64,000 nt of DNA from Candidatus Bathyarchaeota archaeon (GTDB lineage: Archaea; Thermoproteota; Bathyarchaeia; Bathyarchaeales; Bathycorpusculaceae). The stretch lies in assembly GCA_018396705.1 (NCBI GenBank), contig JAGTQZ010000001.1, positions 62,001 through 126,000 on the forward strand, read 5' to 3'. Made by a program: the position numbers and the translations under genes. Every line of letters starts with the position of its first letter. The stretch's first letter is position 1. Under the pieces are notes generated by a model. The model saw nothing but the letters and a program-made list of their open reading frames with translations. It was not told the DNA's origin and did not search any database. Positions 31,404 to 39,600 of this stretch are shown here, piece by piece.

Positions 31404-32195
31404 CTACTCCAGCCTTAAAGGTCTGCATTGAACTTTAATGTTCAAGTAGTTGCGGTAATATTTCGGGCGATAAGTTGCATCTGTCTGCACGCTTGCAGCG
31501 TTAGCGTTGGTTGCATCTCCATAATACCATATCCGCCACAATCCGTAGGTTGCATGTGGACTATAGTATGAGAATGTTATAGTTCCTACTATGCCAATAT
31601 TCCAAGCATAACTGCCTCCATTTTCAATGAATCCATGCCATGGATAGTAAGGCAACCATGGTGTTGGGTTACCTAACATTAGCGTTGGAAACAGTGTAGG
31701 CGAGTCAGTGTTCCAGATTTTCACCTGTGCATATAGCTGTTTATAGCCCAGCGTTGGAAATGGAAAGAACCTGGTTGGATACACGAAAATCGCCTTATAG
31801 TCGTAGTTGCTGTCGCTTACACTGCTCCAGAGTTTCACGCCTAAAACGTCGCCCGGCGCAACATCCAAGAAAAAGGCGTTCACAGTGTAATAGTAGCCGG
31901 CGCTGATAGATGCGTTGCCATTGTTAACGCTGGCTCCGTTTTTCACCATACGCCAATACAGTGTTCCAGCAGTTGGAAACCTTCCAGCCGCATACAAACA
32001 CGCAATATACTTTACGCTGTATGGCTTAACGCTCCACGTTGGAAAGTCGGAAGACTGCAACGTGAAGGTTGCCTGCGGGTCAGTCGGCTCACTTGTAGGC
32101 AAAGTTATAGGCGTCGACAGCAGCTCCTCACGTGGTGTAGCATAATTAATTGTGAACAGCCTCAAACTGCCAAGCAACGGCGTCAGCCTTGTCAT
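31404..32195 (-). CDS. Putative virion surface protein, beta-rich
   Basis: It is 263 residues, rich in Tyr, Trp, Thr, Ser and Pro with few charged residues, predicted all-beta. It has the look of a receptor-binding or fibre protein (Ser-Ile-Ser-Ala-Gly-Tyr-Tyr-Tyr-Thr-Val, Gly-Leu-Trp-Arg-Ile-Trp-Tyr-Tyr-Gly). It overlaps the preceding small beta protein by 4 bases. The precise role is not known. Confidence 0.6.
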   Translation of the reverse strand: MTRLTPLLGSLRLFTINYATPREELLSTPITLPTSEPTDPQATFTLQSSDFPTWSVKPYSVKYIACLYAAGRFPTAGTLYWRMVKNGASVNNGNASISAGYYYTVNAFFLDVAPGDVLGVKLWSSVSDSNYDYKAIFVYPTRFFPFPTLGYKQLYAQVKIWNTDSPTLFPTLMLGNPTPWLPYYPWHGFIENGGSYAWNIGIVGTITFSYYSPHATYGLWRIWYYGDATNANAASVQTDATYRPKYYRNYLNIKVQCRPLRLE

Positions 32196-32479
32196 TTAGT
32201 CTGCACACCATCAAAACCTATCAGGCGGGCTGAGGCGTTCGTGTTTTTCACTCGAATGTATCGGCTGTAGGTGCAGTGAAAGGCATATTTCGCGTAGACG
32301 CCAGCTCCAGCATCTGTGTCAAAGGCTAAGCTGTTTGTTCCATCAGTAAAGTGGAGTTCAACATCATGCTCGTGGTAAATGTTGTGAACCACCCATTCCT
32401 CGCCGCTGGGCGGCTGAATAGCCAAGAAACTTCCAGCTGGAATGCTTTGCAGGTCGCTTTTAACGTCGCCTACCGCCAT
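32192..32479 (-). CDS. Small beta-rich virion protein
   Basis: It is 95 residues. The sequence alternates strands (Gly-Ser-Phe-Leu-Ala-Ile-Gln-Pro, Val-Glu-Leu-His-Phe-Thr-Asp-Gly, Tyr-Ile-Arg-Val-Lys-Asn-Thr-Asn-Ala) as in jelly-roll decoration or fibre-tip domains. It overlaps both neighbours by a few bases, so it belongs to the structural operon. Confidence 0.6.
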   Translation of the reverse strand: MAVGDVKSDLQSIPAGSFLAIQPPSGEEWVVHNIYHEHDVELHFTDGTNSLAFDTDAGAGVYAKYAFHCTYSRYIRVKNTNASARLIGFDGVQTK

Positions 32480-32829
32480 GGCAGTTTACCCCCAAACAAC
32501 TCTTGTAAATCCTTCAAACTAACAACGCCCTTAGCAAGCCATTCTTCAAAAAGCTGGGCATAACCGCTATCCTTGAACCGCTGTTTAATCTCTTCAAACG
32601 TCGGGTCCCGCTCTTTCCGCTCTATAATAGGCGATCCGTCCTCCGCATAACCCTTCACAGTTTCCTCGACAACCTTGCCCCTCAAAATCCAATTCAACAT
32701 GCCGGCAAAGTCTTTGGCAGTTATGCCAATATAGCCGCCGCCCTCCAACTGTTTAAACAAAATAACATCTACATCTTTCTTGACAGCCTTAAACTTGTCG
32801 AGAATCATGTCCCTCGAAATCTCCGACAT
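32470..32829 (-). CDS. Hypothetical viral protein
   Basis: It is 119 residues, charged and mostly helical, with a central Lys-Asp-Phe-Ala-Gly-Met-Leu-Asn-Trp and a C-terminal Leu-Lys-Asp-Leu-Gln-Glu-Leu-Phe-Gly-Gly. It overlaps the next gene by 10 bases. No family is recognised; it may be a chaperone for the adjacent virion proteins. Confidence 0.6.
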   Translation of the reverse strand: MSEISRDMILDKFKAVKKDVDVILFKQLEGGGYIGITAKDFAGMLNWILRGKVVEETVKGYAEDGSPIIERKERDPTFEEIKQRFKDSGYAQLFEEWLAKGVVSLKDLQELFGGKLPWR

Positions 32830-32846
32830 TTCTAGCCCCCTCTAGT

Positions 32847-33338
32847 TTACGGGTTCTGGAACTGCACTTCCACTTCAGCCGTCCACTCTTCACCGCTGCT
32901 CTTTGTGCCTTTACTTGCCACTATGCGGAGCATGTTTACGGCAGCGTCGCTGTTGCCATTCGCCACAGTAACCTCGTTCCAAGCAAAGTTCGCCTCGTTA
33001 CTGGCGAAAACAGCCCTAAACACGGCTTTCTTGTCACCTGCCTGTGAAGGGCCTTGTGGATAACCGCTTGCCATACCCTTATAATACTTGTTTGTGCCCT
33101 GCAATCCCGTTTGCGACTCGTTTTCAGCCGTTGTCCCGTCGCCCACACCGATATGGGCGTTAGCCGCATTGAAAGGCGTCAACCCAGACTCACCCAAAAT
33201 CAAACGCCACATGTAATTCATGCCCTCAACTAGGAAACAGCTGTGCTCTGTCTCGTCTATGCTGTATGGTTCAGACTCGCCAACCCGCCGCTTAATTACA
33301 CGGTACCTTACAAGACCTCCAACATTCACTTCAGGCAT
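32847..33338 (-). CDS. Virion structural protein (tail-fibre-like)
   Basis: It is 163 residues and beta-rich. The Ala-Asn-Ala-His-Ile-Gly-Val-Gly-Asp-Gly-Thr-Thr segment recalls a motif found in phage fibre and virion-associated proteins. It ends in Glu-Val-Glu-Val-Gln-Phe-Gln. It lies in the host-interaction part of the operon between portal and neck genes. Confidence 0.6.
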   Translation of the reverse strand: MPEVNVGGLVRYRVIKRRVGESEPYSIDETEHSCFLVEGMNYMWRLILGESGLTPFNAANAHIGVGDGTTAENESQTGLQGTNKYYKGMASGYPQGPSQAGDKKAVFRAVFASNEANFAWNEVTVANGNSDAAVNMLRIVASKGTKSSGEEWTAEVEVQFQNP

Positions 33339-33391
33339 ATTACATCACTCCTTTCCTTTCAGGTGTTTCCCGCATAGGCTGCACGCCCAGC

Positions 33392-33628
33392 CTATGTTCG
33401 AGTCACCTCCCGTAGGGTGCCATCTAAATTCCAAGAAAAGGTGAGGGTGAAAAGTAGCTCGTCGCCCATAAACGCCTTTAACGTTTGCACTGTGCCGTCA
33501 GCGTTCCACTTAAACGTAAGCCTTGTAATTCTTTTACCCGCTGGTGGAGCCATAAGTCCACTTAGGGCGCTGTGAATAGCCTTGTAGGCTTCTTCATAGC
33601 GCCAGTAGGGCACCTCTTGACTTGTCAC
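33392..33628 (-). CDS. Small viral protein with two beta-hairpin repeats
   Basis: It is 78 residues. Two similar units occur: Leu-Thr-Phe-Lys-Trp-Asn-Ala-Asp-Gly-Thr and Leu-Thr-Phe-Ser-Trp-Asn-Leu-Asp-Gly-Thr, spaced by 24 residues. Both are beta hairpins with an Asn-x-Asp-Gly turn. The N-terminal 25 residues are helical. The function is unknown. Confidence 0.6.
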   Translation of the reverse strand: MTSQEVPYWRYEEAYKAIHSALSGLMAPPAGKRITRLTFKWNADGTVQTLKAFMGDELLFTLTFSWNLDGTLREVTRT

Positions 33629-33641
33629 AGGCTTATCCCCC

Positions 33642-33881
33642 TCAATGATTAGCAGTGTCCAAAAGCTTCTGAATCCAAACGGTTATGGCTGTAGGACCTA
33701 CTAGTGCGGTGTAAACGTCAAAGGTCATCCCAGACAAGTCAAGACCAAGCGCTGAAAAAGCGGCGATAGCCACTGTTCGCAGAAACTTGCGCCAGTTGAA
33801 AGGCTTGTCTTGAGCTGCATACCCTAGAAAAGCGTAGACTATAGCGGCACCCACGCCTAAACTGATATGCATAAGGTTCAA
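33642..33881 (-). CDS. Small membrane protein (holin-like)
   Basis: It is 79 residues with hydrophobic segments at about 7-24 and 37-55 and a third weaker one at 60-72. A GGAGGTG sequence lies 10 bases before the TTG at 33881; the in-frame ATG is at 33872. The build resembles a holin, but no endolysin is encoded nearby and archaeal walls differ, so this remains a topology-based guess. Confidence 0.5.
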   Translation of the reverse strand: MNLMHISLGVGAAIVYAFLGYAAQDKPFNWRKFLRTVAIAAFSALGLDLSGMTFDVYTALVGPTAITVWIQKLLDTANH

Positions 33882-34002
33882 TTCAATCGTTCACCTCCAA
33901 CTTGGGTTTTATTGAGCCGTTTTCCGCCGCCATGGAGAGGCTGTGGCACTGGCACGGCGTTTTCCGAGGGGAGAAAGGAGAGCCAAAAACAGCTTAGCGG
34001 CA

Positions 34003-35226
34003 TTATGACTTCGCCTCCTCCAAGGCGGTTTCGGAGGGCTTGTCCCACAACTCCCAACCCCATTTAACCGCATTCTTGCGAAACTCTTCTGGGCGGATGA
34101 GCCCCAACTCGGCAGCCTTCAGCATGTCGGCAATGCTAACCTGTGGCGTTTTGGGCGCACCCCAGTTTAGGCGAACCCTAGCCTCATACGGGTTTAAGCC
34201 CGCCTGAACAAGCAAAGGCGCAAAAATGGAGCGTTCAACCTGCCGCTTAATGTAGCGCTGTATGGGCTTTATGAGCATATCCTGCAGCTCCAAGGCGGCT
34301 CGTGCACTGGCCTCCGTGAAGCCCGGCGTGCTGAAAAGCCTCGGCAATGGTGTTTCACAGCCAAGATAAAACTGGTTCACAATGTAGTCGATGTAATACT
34401 CAAATCGGGCGCGGGGGTCAATGGTTAAAGGCTTAACGTCGCCCTTGCCGCTGTAAAATAGCCAAACGCCCTCTTCCGGACGGCTTTTGATGGCCTTCTC
34501 AAACTTTTGGATGGTCGCCTCGTCAGCCCTTTCCAGAAGCGCCAAAACATCCGGCCCAGCATATTTCTCGAAGATTTTTGGCATTATACGCTCTATTTTG
34601 GCCTTCATCCAGGCGTAGGCTGGTCTGCGGTCAGCATAAAACGTCAACGTGTGCAATAGCACCTGGAGAACTCCCGTTCCAAAGCCCGAAGAGCCCAAAC
34701 AGTTTATGCGCCAGTGGATAACAGCCTCCGGATTAAGCGTTTCACCACCATAGGCGAGCCTTAGCCTGTAGCCTTCCACCCGATATGGGATTTTAAGCCA
34801 GCCCTCCTGGAGGTGGCTGTACTCGATTTTCTCTATGGCATCCACTGGCAGTCTATAAAGCCTCGTAAGCCTTTCAGGGGTAATCTTCAGCCAGAAATCG
34901 TTTCCACAGGCGATTAGGACGCGGGCCATCTCCCACAAAAGCGTGTCAAGGTTGGCTTCCTCGTTAAACTGGTCTACGAGGTGTTTGGCTTCCTCCGCCC
35001 TCGAATAGTTCTCATTAACCGTCGTGTAGAAGCCCATGCCGACGGCTGAGGCCGCCAGCAGATCCACGCTGGCCTTGCATGCGGGATCCCGCTCATAAAG
35101 CCGCAATACATCCGCTAAAGGTATGGTTGGCATTTCATAGGCTAATGTGGACTGCGTGTAGGCGTAGCCGCTTTGACGTCGCCCCGCCGTGAAGGCCTCG
35201 AGTAGGCGCCTTAAAACATTCGCCAT
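34003..35226 (-). CDS. Portal protein
   Basis: It is 407 residues. It has the portal pattern of an N-terminal Tyr-Glu-Arg-Asp-Pro-Ala-Cys-Lys-Ala-Ser-Val, a clip/stem core with Ile-Ala-Cys-Gly-Asn-Phe-Trp-like text (Ala-Cys-Gly-Asn-Asp-Phe-Trp) and Pro-Val-Asp-Ala-Ile-Glu-Lys-Ile, and a long helical C-terminus with Thr-Glu-Ala-Ser-Ala-Arg-Ala-Ala. The dodecameric portal is the DNA gate and docking site for TerL and neck proteins. It lies downstream of the capsid gene, an inverted order compared with most phages. Confidence 0.85.
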   Translation of the reverse strand: MANVLRRLLEAFTAGRRQSGYAYTQSTLAYEMPTIPLADVLRLYERDPACKASVDLLAASAVGMGFYTTVNENYSRAEEAKHLVDQFNEEANLDTLLWEMARVLIACGNDFWLKITPERLTRLYRLPVDAIEKIEYSHLQEGWLKIPYRVEGYRLRLAYGGETLNPEAVIHWRINCLGSSGFGTGVLQVLLHTLTFYADRRPAYAWMKAKIERIMPKIFEKYAGPDVLALLERADEATIQKFEKAIKSRPEEGVWLFYSGKGDVKPLTIDPRARFEYYIDYIVNQFYLGCETPLPRLFSTPGFTEASARAALELQDMLIKPIQRYIKRQVERSIFAPLLVQAGLNPYEARVRLNWGAPKTPQVSIADMLKAAELGLIRPEEFRKNAVKWGWELWDKPSETALEEAKS

Positions 35227-35227
35227 G

Positions 35228-35467
35228 CTACAAGCCCTCCAGAAGTTTCAGGCCCTTCTCGGTGATCACGTAGGGCGCCCGGTGGCGATGCTCGCTTTTA
35301 GCCACATATCCGCCCTGAACAAGCCAGCGGAAAATCCCCTCGAAGGCGCTGTGAGTCCCAAACTGCCGTATAGTGCGCTTTTCAAGCTCCGTTCTGCCCA
35401 AAGGCCTCTTTTTAAGCTCGGCCAACACTATTTTCGCCAACCTTAAACGCTCCTGAAGCCTACGCAT
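35228..35467 (-). CDS. Winged-helix DNA-binding protein
   Basis: It is 79 residues from the ATG at 35467, overlapping the zinc-ribbon gene's stop by 8 bases. Helices Leu-Ala-Lys-Ile-Val-Leu-Ala-Glu-Leu, Gly-Arg-Thr-Glu-Leu-Glu-Lys and a recognition-type helix before Gly-Gly-Tyr-Val-Ala-Lys form a winged helix. It may regulate the structural operon from within. It starts its portal neighbour directly, with one base between. Confidence 0.65.
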   Translation of the reverse strand: MRRLQERLRLAKIVLAELKKRPLGRTELEKRTIRQFGTHSAFEGIFRWLVQGGYVAKSEHRHRAPYVITEKGLKLLEGL

Positions 35468-35717
35468 CAACCCCAACCTCCACGGGCTTTTGCACGCCAT
35501 AAAAAGGTGGATAATGCCTCGTGCAAACCATCAGCACCTGCAGCTCCCGCACGCCATCTAGTGCGTAGGTTTTCGGCGTAGTGTCCGGCGTGTAGGGCGT
35601 CATCTCCGCCCCGCAGATGGGGCAGATCTGCCAGCAGTCGCATATCACTACGTCGCTTCGGCTTTTCAGGTGATGGATTTTTCCACATTTGGGGCATTTG
35701 ACGGCTATTTTTTCCAT
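35460..35717 (-). CDS. Zinc-ribbon protein
   Basis: It is 85 residues. Cys-Pro-Lys-Cys-Gly-Lys-Ile-His and Cys-Asp-Cys-Trp-Gln-Ile-Cys-Pro-Ile-Cys-Gly give at least one, probably two, zinc sites. A Cys-Thr-Arg-His near the end could be a further ligand pair. It sits between the capsid and winged-helix genes; the pair may be transcription regulators or head-morphogenesis accessories. Confidence 0.65.
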   Translation of the reverse strand: MEKIAVKCPKCGKIHHLKSRSDVVICDCWQICPICGAEMTPYTPDTTPKTYALDGVRELQVLMVCTRHYPPFYGVQKPVEVGVDA

Positions 35718-35729
35718 GCTATTGGCCGC

Positions 35730-36686
35730 CTACAGCGAAGTGCTTATGTTGATCATTTTTGCGACGGCTTTGCTGCGGAGTACGCCCAAGCCAAATCGGG
35801 TTGTCGCCCTTACGCCGAACTCGCCTGTTCGCGGATCCTCCCAATCCTCAACGGTTATGTCTCTGCGCAACAGCATTACTGCGGCGACCCGCGTATCAAT
35901 GGCATATGCTGTTCCATTAGGCACCAGAGTGCTCGCCAATACCTTCATGCCCAAAACACTGCCCACAACTCCCCGCTCAAGATCCACATGCTCGGATGGC
36001 AAGTACTGCGCATGGATGAACTTGTCATCGTTTAGAAGCTGATGCAACTGCACCTCATTTAAGACAAGCACTGTGGGCCTCCAGTTTTCGCCCCGAACAG
36101 CATTATGCAGCTTCACAACGCCACTCCAGTTCAATGCTTGGCCATTATTGTCCATGGGGCCTCCTCCAGCCAAGTCGGCGTTGGCAATACTCCCATACAT
36201 GGATAGAATATGGTTTGTCTCCGCCTCGCCTAGGGCCCTGCCAACCTTCTCAGTCATAGCCTCCATGACATTCCACGTGGCATCTTCGAGAAACTCGCGG
36301 GTCCAAACTTCAGAAGCTTCAGCCACAATGTTCATGTAAATGTCCACGGTGCTGACTTTTTTGCCGCTCAACCGCGTGTAGGCGCCCTCAGCATAGCGAT
36401 AGGCCACAGCCTTCTCATCCAATGGGAATCTTTCCATGGCTTCCGTGGTGGGCCTGACCATGATGATTTCTCTGCCAATCATTTCAGGGTAGGCAGCCTC
36501 AACCAACGTGTCATGCATGTGTCCCAAAGCGCTGACAGTGTCGCTGAAAAGCCTTTCTTTCAAGGCAACTTCGCAGTAGCGCCTCAAAAACGGATGCGAC
36601 GCCGCTCTCTGGCTTAGGTTTTCCATGAGCTGGCGGAATTCGCTGTCAGACTGCATTAAACTCTCAAAAAGCTTAGGCTTCACCAT
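35730..36686 (-). CDS. Major capsid protein, HK97 fold
   Basis: It is 318 residues. The helical N-terminal arm is followed by a long spine helix with Glu-Thr-Asn-His-Ile-Leu-Ser-Met-Tyr. The P and A domain pattern is Pro-Thr-Val-Leu-Val-Leu-Asn-Glu-Val-Gln, Met-Lys-Val-Leu-Ala-Ser-Thr-Leu-Val-Pro and Tyr-Ala-Ile-Asp-Thr-Arg, with a final Arg-Thr-Gly-Glu-Phe-Gly-Val-Arg-Ala strand. This is characteristic of HK97-fold capsid proteins. Its position after protease and cement genes agrees. The N-terminal arm may be a cleaved scaffold. Confidence 0.85.
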   Translation of the reverse strand: MVKPKLFESLMQSDSEFRQLMENLSQRAASHPFLRRYCEVALKERLFSDTVSALGHMHDTLVEAAYPEMIGREIIMVRPTTEAMERFPLDEKAVAYRYAEGAYTRLSGKKVSTVDIYMNIVAEASEVWTREFLEDATWNVMEAMTEKVGRALGEAETNHILSMYGSIANADLAGGGPMDNNGQALNWSGVVKLHNAVRGENWRPTVLVLNEVQLHQLLNDDKFIHAQYLPSEHVDLERGVVGSVLGMKVLASTLVPNGTAYAIDTRVAAVMLLRRDITVEDWEDPRTGEFGVRATTRFGLGVLRSKAVAKMINISTSL

Positions 36687-36701
36687 GCATAACTGCCTCC
36701 G

Positions 36702-37121
36702 CTACTTGTCAACGTAGATGAAGATGAGGTCGCCGGCAGCCGATGCACTTTCCAGAGCCCATCCAAGCTTCCTCGTCCAAGAATGGGTTGCCGAGCCAGC
36801 CTCGTTTATGTCGGCTAAAGCCAAAACCCGCTTGGAAGAGTCCGCTCCGTAAACAGCTTTGCCACGAGCTATGGCGCCGCCGGCCACAACCTTAACCCTG
36901 CCGCGAACAAGCACTGGGCAAGGCTGACCTGCAGAGACGCTTTTTAGGGCTATGCCAATGCAGTCCTGCGCCGAAGTGGCTGGGCTAACCTTGTCATCAG
37001 CGCTTAAATAAACCGGGTCGCCCTTGTTGATGGCGGTTGCAGCCTCAAAGGTTTCAATAACCGCCGTTGGATCGTCTGTTTCACCCGCCGCCATCCAAGG
37101 CTTTCCAGTCAAATCAGCCAT
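36702..37121 (-). CDS. Capsid cement/decoration protein (DUF2190-like)
   Basis: It is 139 residues, Ala/Gly/Val-rich and all-beta. The sequence Asn-Lys-Gly-Asp-Pro-Val-Tyr-Leu, Gln-Asp-Cys-Ile-Gly-Ile-Ala-Leu and Val-Arg-Gly-Arg-Val-Lys-Val follows the pattern of the small capsid decoration proteins that bind at three-fold sites. It lies between protease and capsid genes, the usual place. Confidence 0.72.
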   Translation of the reverse strand: MADLTGKPWMAAGETDDPTAVIETFEAATAINKGDPVYLSADDKVSPATSAQDCIGIALKSVSAGQPCPVLVRGRVKVVAGGAIARGKAVYGADSSKRVLALADINEAGSATHSWTRKLGWALESASAAGDLIFIYVDK

Positions 37122-37136
37122 AAACCATCACTCCAC

Positions 37137-38345
37137 TCATTTTCTTACAGTTTCGGCCAGTTCGTCCTGACCTACTCCCATGGAAGCGCCAAACCTTTCG
37201 AGTTTATAGATGACTCTGCGTAGTTCTTGGCACATGCGCTGCGGCCCAAAACCCCAGCTACGCTCAACCATGGGGCTTGGCAAAACAGCCCTCAACATCT
37301 TGACAACAGCGTTCACGCTAACCAATCGCTTGGCATTTTTCACAAACACGCCCTCAGTTAGGGCTCCGCCTAAACCGTCTGGCTGCTTAACTGGAGCCAT
37401 GTATGCTGGATGCATGGCAAGCCAGTCTCGGATTTTCTGCTGATCCCAAAGCTTGCTTTTGGCAAAGAAAATGCTCTGAACGCGGCTTGTCTCCGGCTCG
37501 GCTTTAGGCTTGCCCATGATGGCGAAGACGCCGTTCTCCCTGTCAAGCCAAACAGTGCTGAAATGATCCGGCAGAAAAGCCTCCAAGTCCTGATAAAAGC
37601 CCAAAATATACTCGCCAGCGGCAATTGGTTCGCCGCCCTGCTCCGTCAGCTTTTCCACGATTTGGATGTTCGCCTCCGGAATGCCGGGCACGGCCACAAG
37701 GCTTAACTCAGCGTTGTGTAAGCCTCTTGGAATTTTGCCATCCACAACATCCAATCGCTCGTAGTCGGCGCCTATACTCACATGCCTAATCAAGCCCTTA
37801 CGAATTTTCTCAGCCACCTCATCATCGTATATTTCAGCCTCATACCATAGGTTTTCACCGTCCCAGTGGGCGTTTACGACTTTGCCAACAGCGTTCGGCA
37901 CAGACACATGCTCAATATAAACGGGCGCGGAAACAAGCCGACTGGCGAATGCTTCCAGCTCCTCCGGCAGGTAAATGTTCAGGTTTCGGCTTATGCCAGC
38001 CGTTAAAGCGATGCCTCTAATCCGCAGCGGCTTGTCAACAATCTTCTCAACAACCTTGAAGGGCAAAACAGCAATGAAATGCTCGGCTCCGCTTTGACGC
38101 TTCTGCTGGTGCCGCTTAAACCAGTCTTTAGCCTTCTCCAAAGTCCAACCCTTATAAATGTCAAAGAGATAGCTGACAACCTCCATGGAATGTTTGCCCT
38201 TAGGCTTGCCGACAACCGCCTTAATCCCATCCTCCTCAGAAATCACAATGGTGCGAAGGCTTTCGGGCTCGAACTCGTCAACACTGCGGTGGCCGCTCCG
38301 AATATAGTTGGCAGTCACCTCCCAAGGCAACTTCATACGCCTCCA
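37137..38345 (-). CDS. Prohead protease flanked by two copies of a repeated domain
   Basis: About 402 residues. A central protease domain has Val-Tyr-Ile-Glu-His-Val, Val-Gly-Lys-Val-Val-Asn-Ala and Ile-Arg-His-Val-Ser-Ile-Gly-Ala-Asp-Tyr, with a likely His and Ser of a herpes-assemblin-like fold. On each side is a copy of a 50-residue unit with Gly-Lys-Pro-Lys in the middle and a Trp-containing helix at the end. Residue numbers from 38345 are roughly 28-80 and 259-312. The frame is open to 38423 with a hydrophobic run; I prefer ATG 38345 or 38336 because operator-like repeats lie just upstream. Confidence 0.75.
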   Translation of the reverse strand, partial: WRRMKLPWEVTANYIRSGHRSVDEFEPESLRTIVISEEDGIKAVVGKPKGKHSMEVVSYLFDIYKGWTLEKAKDWFKRHQQKRQSGAEHFIAVLPFKVVEKIVDKPLRIRGIALTAGISRNLNIYLPEELEAFASRLVSAPVYIEHVSVPNAVGKVVNAHWDGENLWYEAEIYDDEVAEKIRKGLIRHVSIGADYERLDVVDGKIPRGLHNAELSLVAVPGIPEANIQIVEKLTEQGGEPIAAGEYILGFYQDLEAFLPDHFSTVWLDRENGVFAIMGKPKAEPETSRVQSIFFAKSKLWDQQKIRDWLAMHPAYMAPVKQPDGLGGALTEGVFVKNAKRLVSVNAVVKMLRAVLPSPMVERSWGFGPQRMCQELRRVIYKLERFGASMGVGQDELAETVRK

Positions 38346-38411
38346 CATGCACAGCGCACAGCAAAAGAGTAAAGCGCCAAAGAAAATGAAAAGCCGAACT
38401 GGACAATCCAC

Positions 38412-38453
38412 TGGCCAGCCCAATGGCCAACAAGAGACCGACAGAATTGGCCA
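38412..38453 (-). promoter_or_regulatory. Three TGGCCA palindromes upstream of the structural operon
   Basis: TGGCCA occurs at 38412, 38424 and 38448, spaced 12 and 24 bases, so all sites fall on nearly the same helix face. They lie 70-110 bases before the likely protease start. No TATA box is obvious. An operator role is inferred from the spacing only. Confidence 0.3.
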
Positions 38454-38513
38454 AACAGCTAAACAGCTTAAACTTGACTAAAAAGTTTCAAACAACTTTT
38501 GACCTGTAGAAAG

Positions 38514-38759
38514 CTAAACTACGCCGATTATGGCTTCTTTTCTGCGTTTGCGTCTCCATATGAGCCATGTTTTGATGAATTGTTCTATTTCATGGCGGTT
38601 GTATGGATCCTGCCATGCGTGTTCTAGGGCTTGGCACTCGTTTAGGGCGCCTATAAGTCCAAAATAGGCGATAAGCTCATGGTATAGCTGTTCTTTCTCG
38701 TGTTCGTTTAGCCAAACCTGCATGGCGCTGAGGATTGCGTCTAATACTATTCTGCTCAC
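38514..38759 (-). CDS. Hypothetical helical protein
   Basis: It is 81 residues, all-helical by eye (Ala-Ile-Leu-Ser-Ala-Met-Gln-Val-Trp-Leu, Leu-Tyr-His-Glu-Leu-Ile-Ala-Tyr-Phe), ending in a basic Arg-Arg-Lys-Arg-Arg-Lys-Glu cluster. It lies between the structural operon and the next minus-strand gene. No family is recognised. Confidence 0.55.
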   Translation of the reverse strand: MSRIVLDAILSAMQVWLNEHEKEQLYHELIAYFGLIGALNECQALEHAWQDPYNRHEIEQFIKTWLIWRRKRRKEAIIGVV

Positions 38760-38778
38760 TCTTTTGTTGCCCCTCTTT

Positions 38779-39594
38779 TTATGTAGTTGTTAGTTCTTTG
38801 CGGATTATATATTCGGTGATGGCTTTCACTATAAGGTTTATGTTTTTGAATGTGTCTTCTGAAAATTTTTGGATTATTTCATCTACTATTTTCTGTATTG
38901 TTGCTTTGTAAGCGTCTGGCAGGTGGTTGATTCTTTTTTCTAAGTGCTTTTTGATTTCGCCGCTGATTTCTGGCTTTTTGAGCATTGGGATGGCGCATGA
39001 AATGTCTCGGATAGCCATTGTGAGATAGACTATTCTGGCTGTGGGATTGGGTTTCGCCATCTCCCATGCTTGAAGCTCTTCAGCTGTTGGTTCAAGCATG
39101 TATCGGACGTAGGCTACTTGGTCTTCGATGTATCCGCCTTCTACTAGAAATTTTGTTACGTCGTATTCCTTGGCAGCCATGGCTGCCCCGTAAAGAATTT
39201 CTGTGGCAACATTTTCCGGCAAACCATAATCGCGCATGACTTGCCGCAGTTCGGCTGGAAACTTGATTTTATAGTATTCTGGCGAGCCGTGAAGAATGGA
39301 GTGGGCTGCTTGGCGTCTAACTCCGGCTTCAGCAACGTCTGGCGGCAGGCTTGAAACTCTGTCCAGGTAAATGTTTATTGTGGGTTTTCCTTGTAGGGCG
39401 TCGTGGGTGGCGAAAAATCCTTGACTGCTTGATGTTTCAAAAATGTTTAGGTTTACGGAGAATGTCATTGGCGGGCCTAGTCTTTCATAGCACTCGGCGA
39501 TGATGCCTAACAACTTTTCAGCTAAATCTTTGTTAACATTTCCAAAAGTTTGAAGTTTCACGATATGTTCAACACCTTTAACAGTTGCAGACAC
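38779..39594 (-). CDS. Hypothetical protein with HxxxH motif (possible metallopeptidase-like)
   Basis: It is 271 residues. A beta-strand N-terminal third (Phe-Ser-Val-Asn-Leu-Asn-Ile-Phe) is followed by Arg-Arg-Gln-Ala-Ala-His-Ser-Ile-Leu-His-Gly, whose His-x3-His and position in a helix resemble a zincin site, although the usual Glu is absent. The rest is helical. It is 6 bases downstream of the tandem RHH gene and probably co-transcribed. I cannot name the family. Confidence 0.6.
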   Translation of the reverse strand: MSATVKGVEHIVKLQTFGNVNKDLAEKLLGIIAECYERLGPPMTFSVNLNIFETSSSQGFFATHDALQGKPTINIYLDRVSSLPPDVAEAGVRRQAAHSILHGSPEYYKIKFPAELRQVMRDYGLPENVATEILYGAAMAAKEYDVTKFLVEGGYIEDQVAYVRYMLEPTAEELQAWEMAKPNPTARIVYLTMAIRDISCAIPMLKKPEISGEIKKHLEKRINHLPDAYKATIQKIVDEIIQKFSEDTFKNINLIVKAITEYIIRKELTTT

Positions 39595-39600
39595 CGGTTT

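Noticed and set aside
33878-34063. 61-residue minus-strand frame between portal and the holin-like gene
   Set aside because: It overlaps the portal end and has no convincing start or motif; the short gap is better explained as untranslated.
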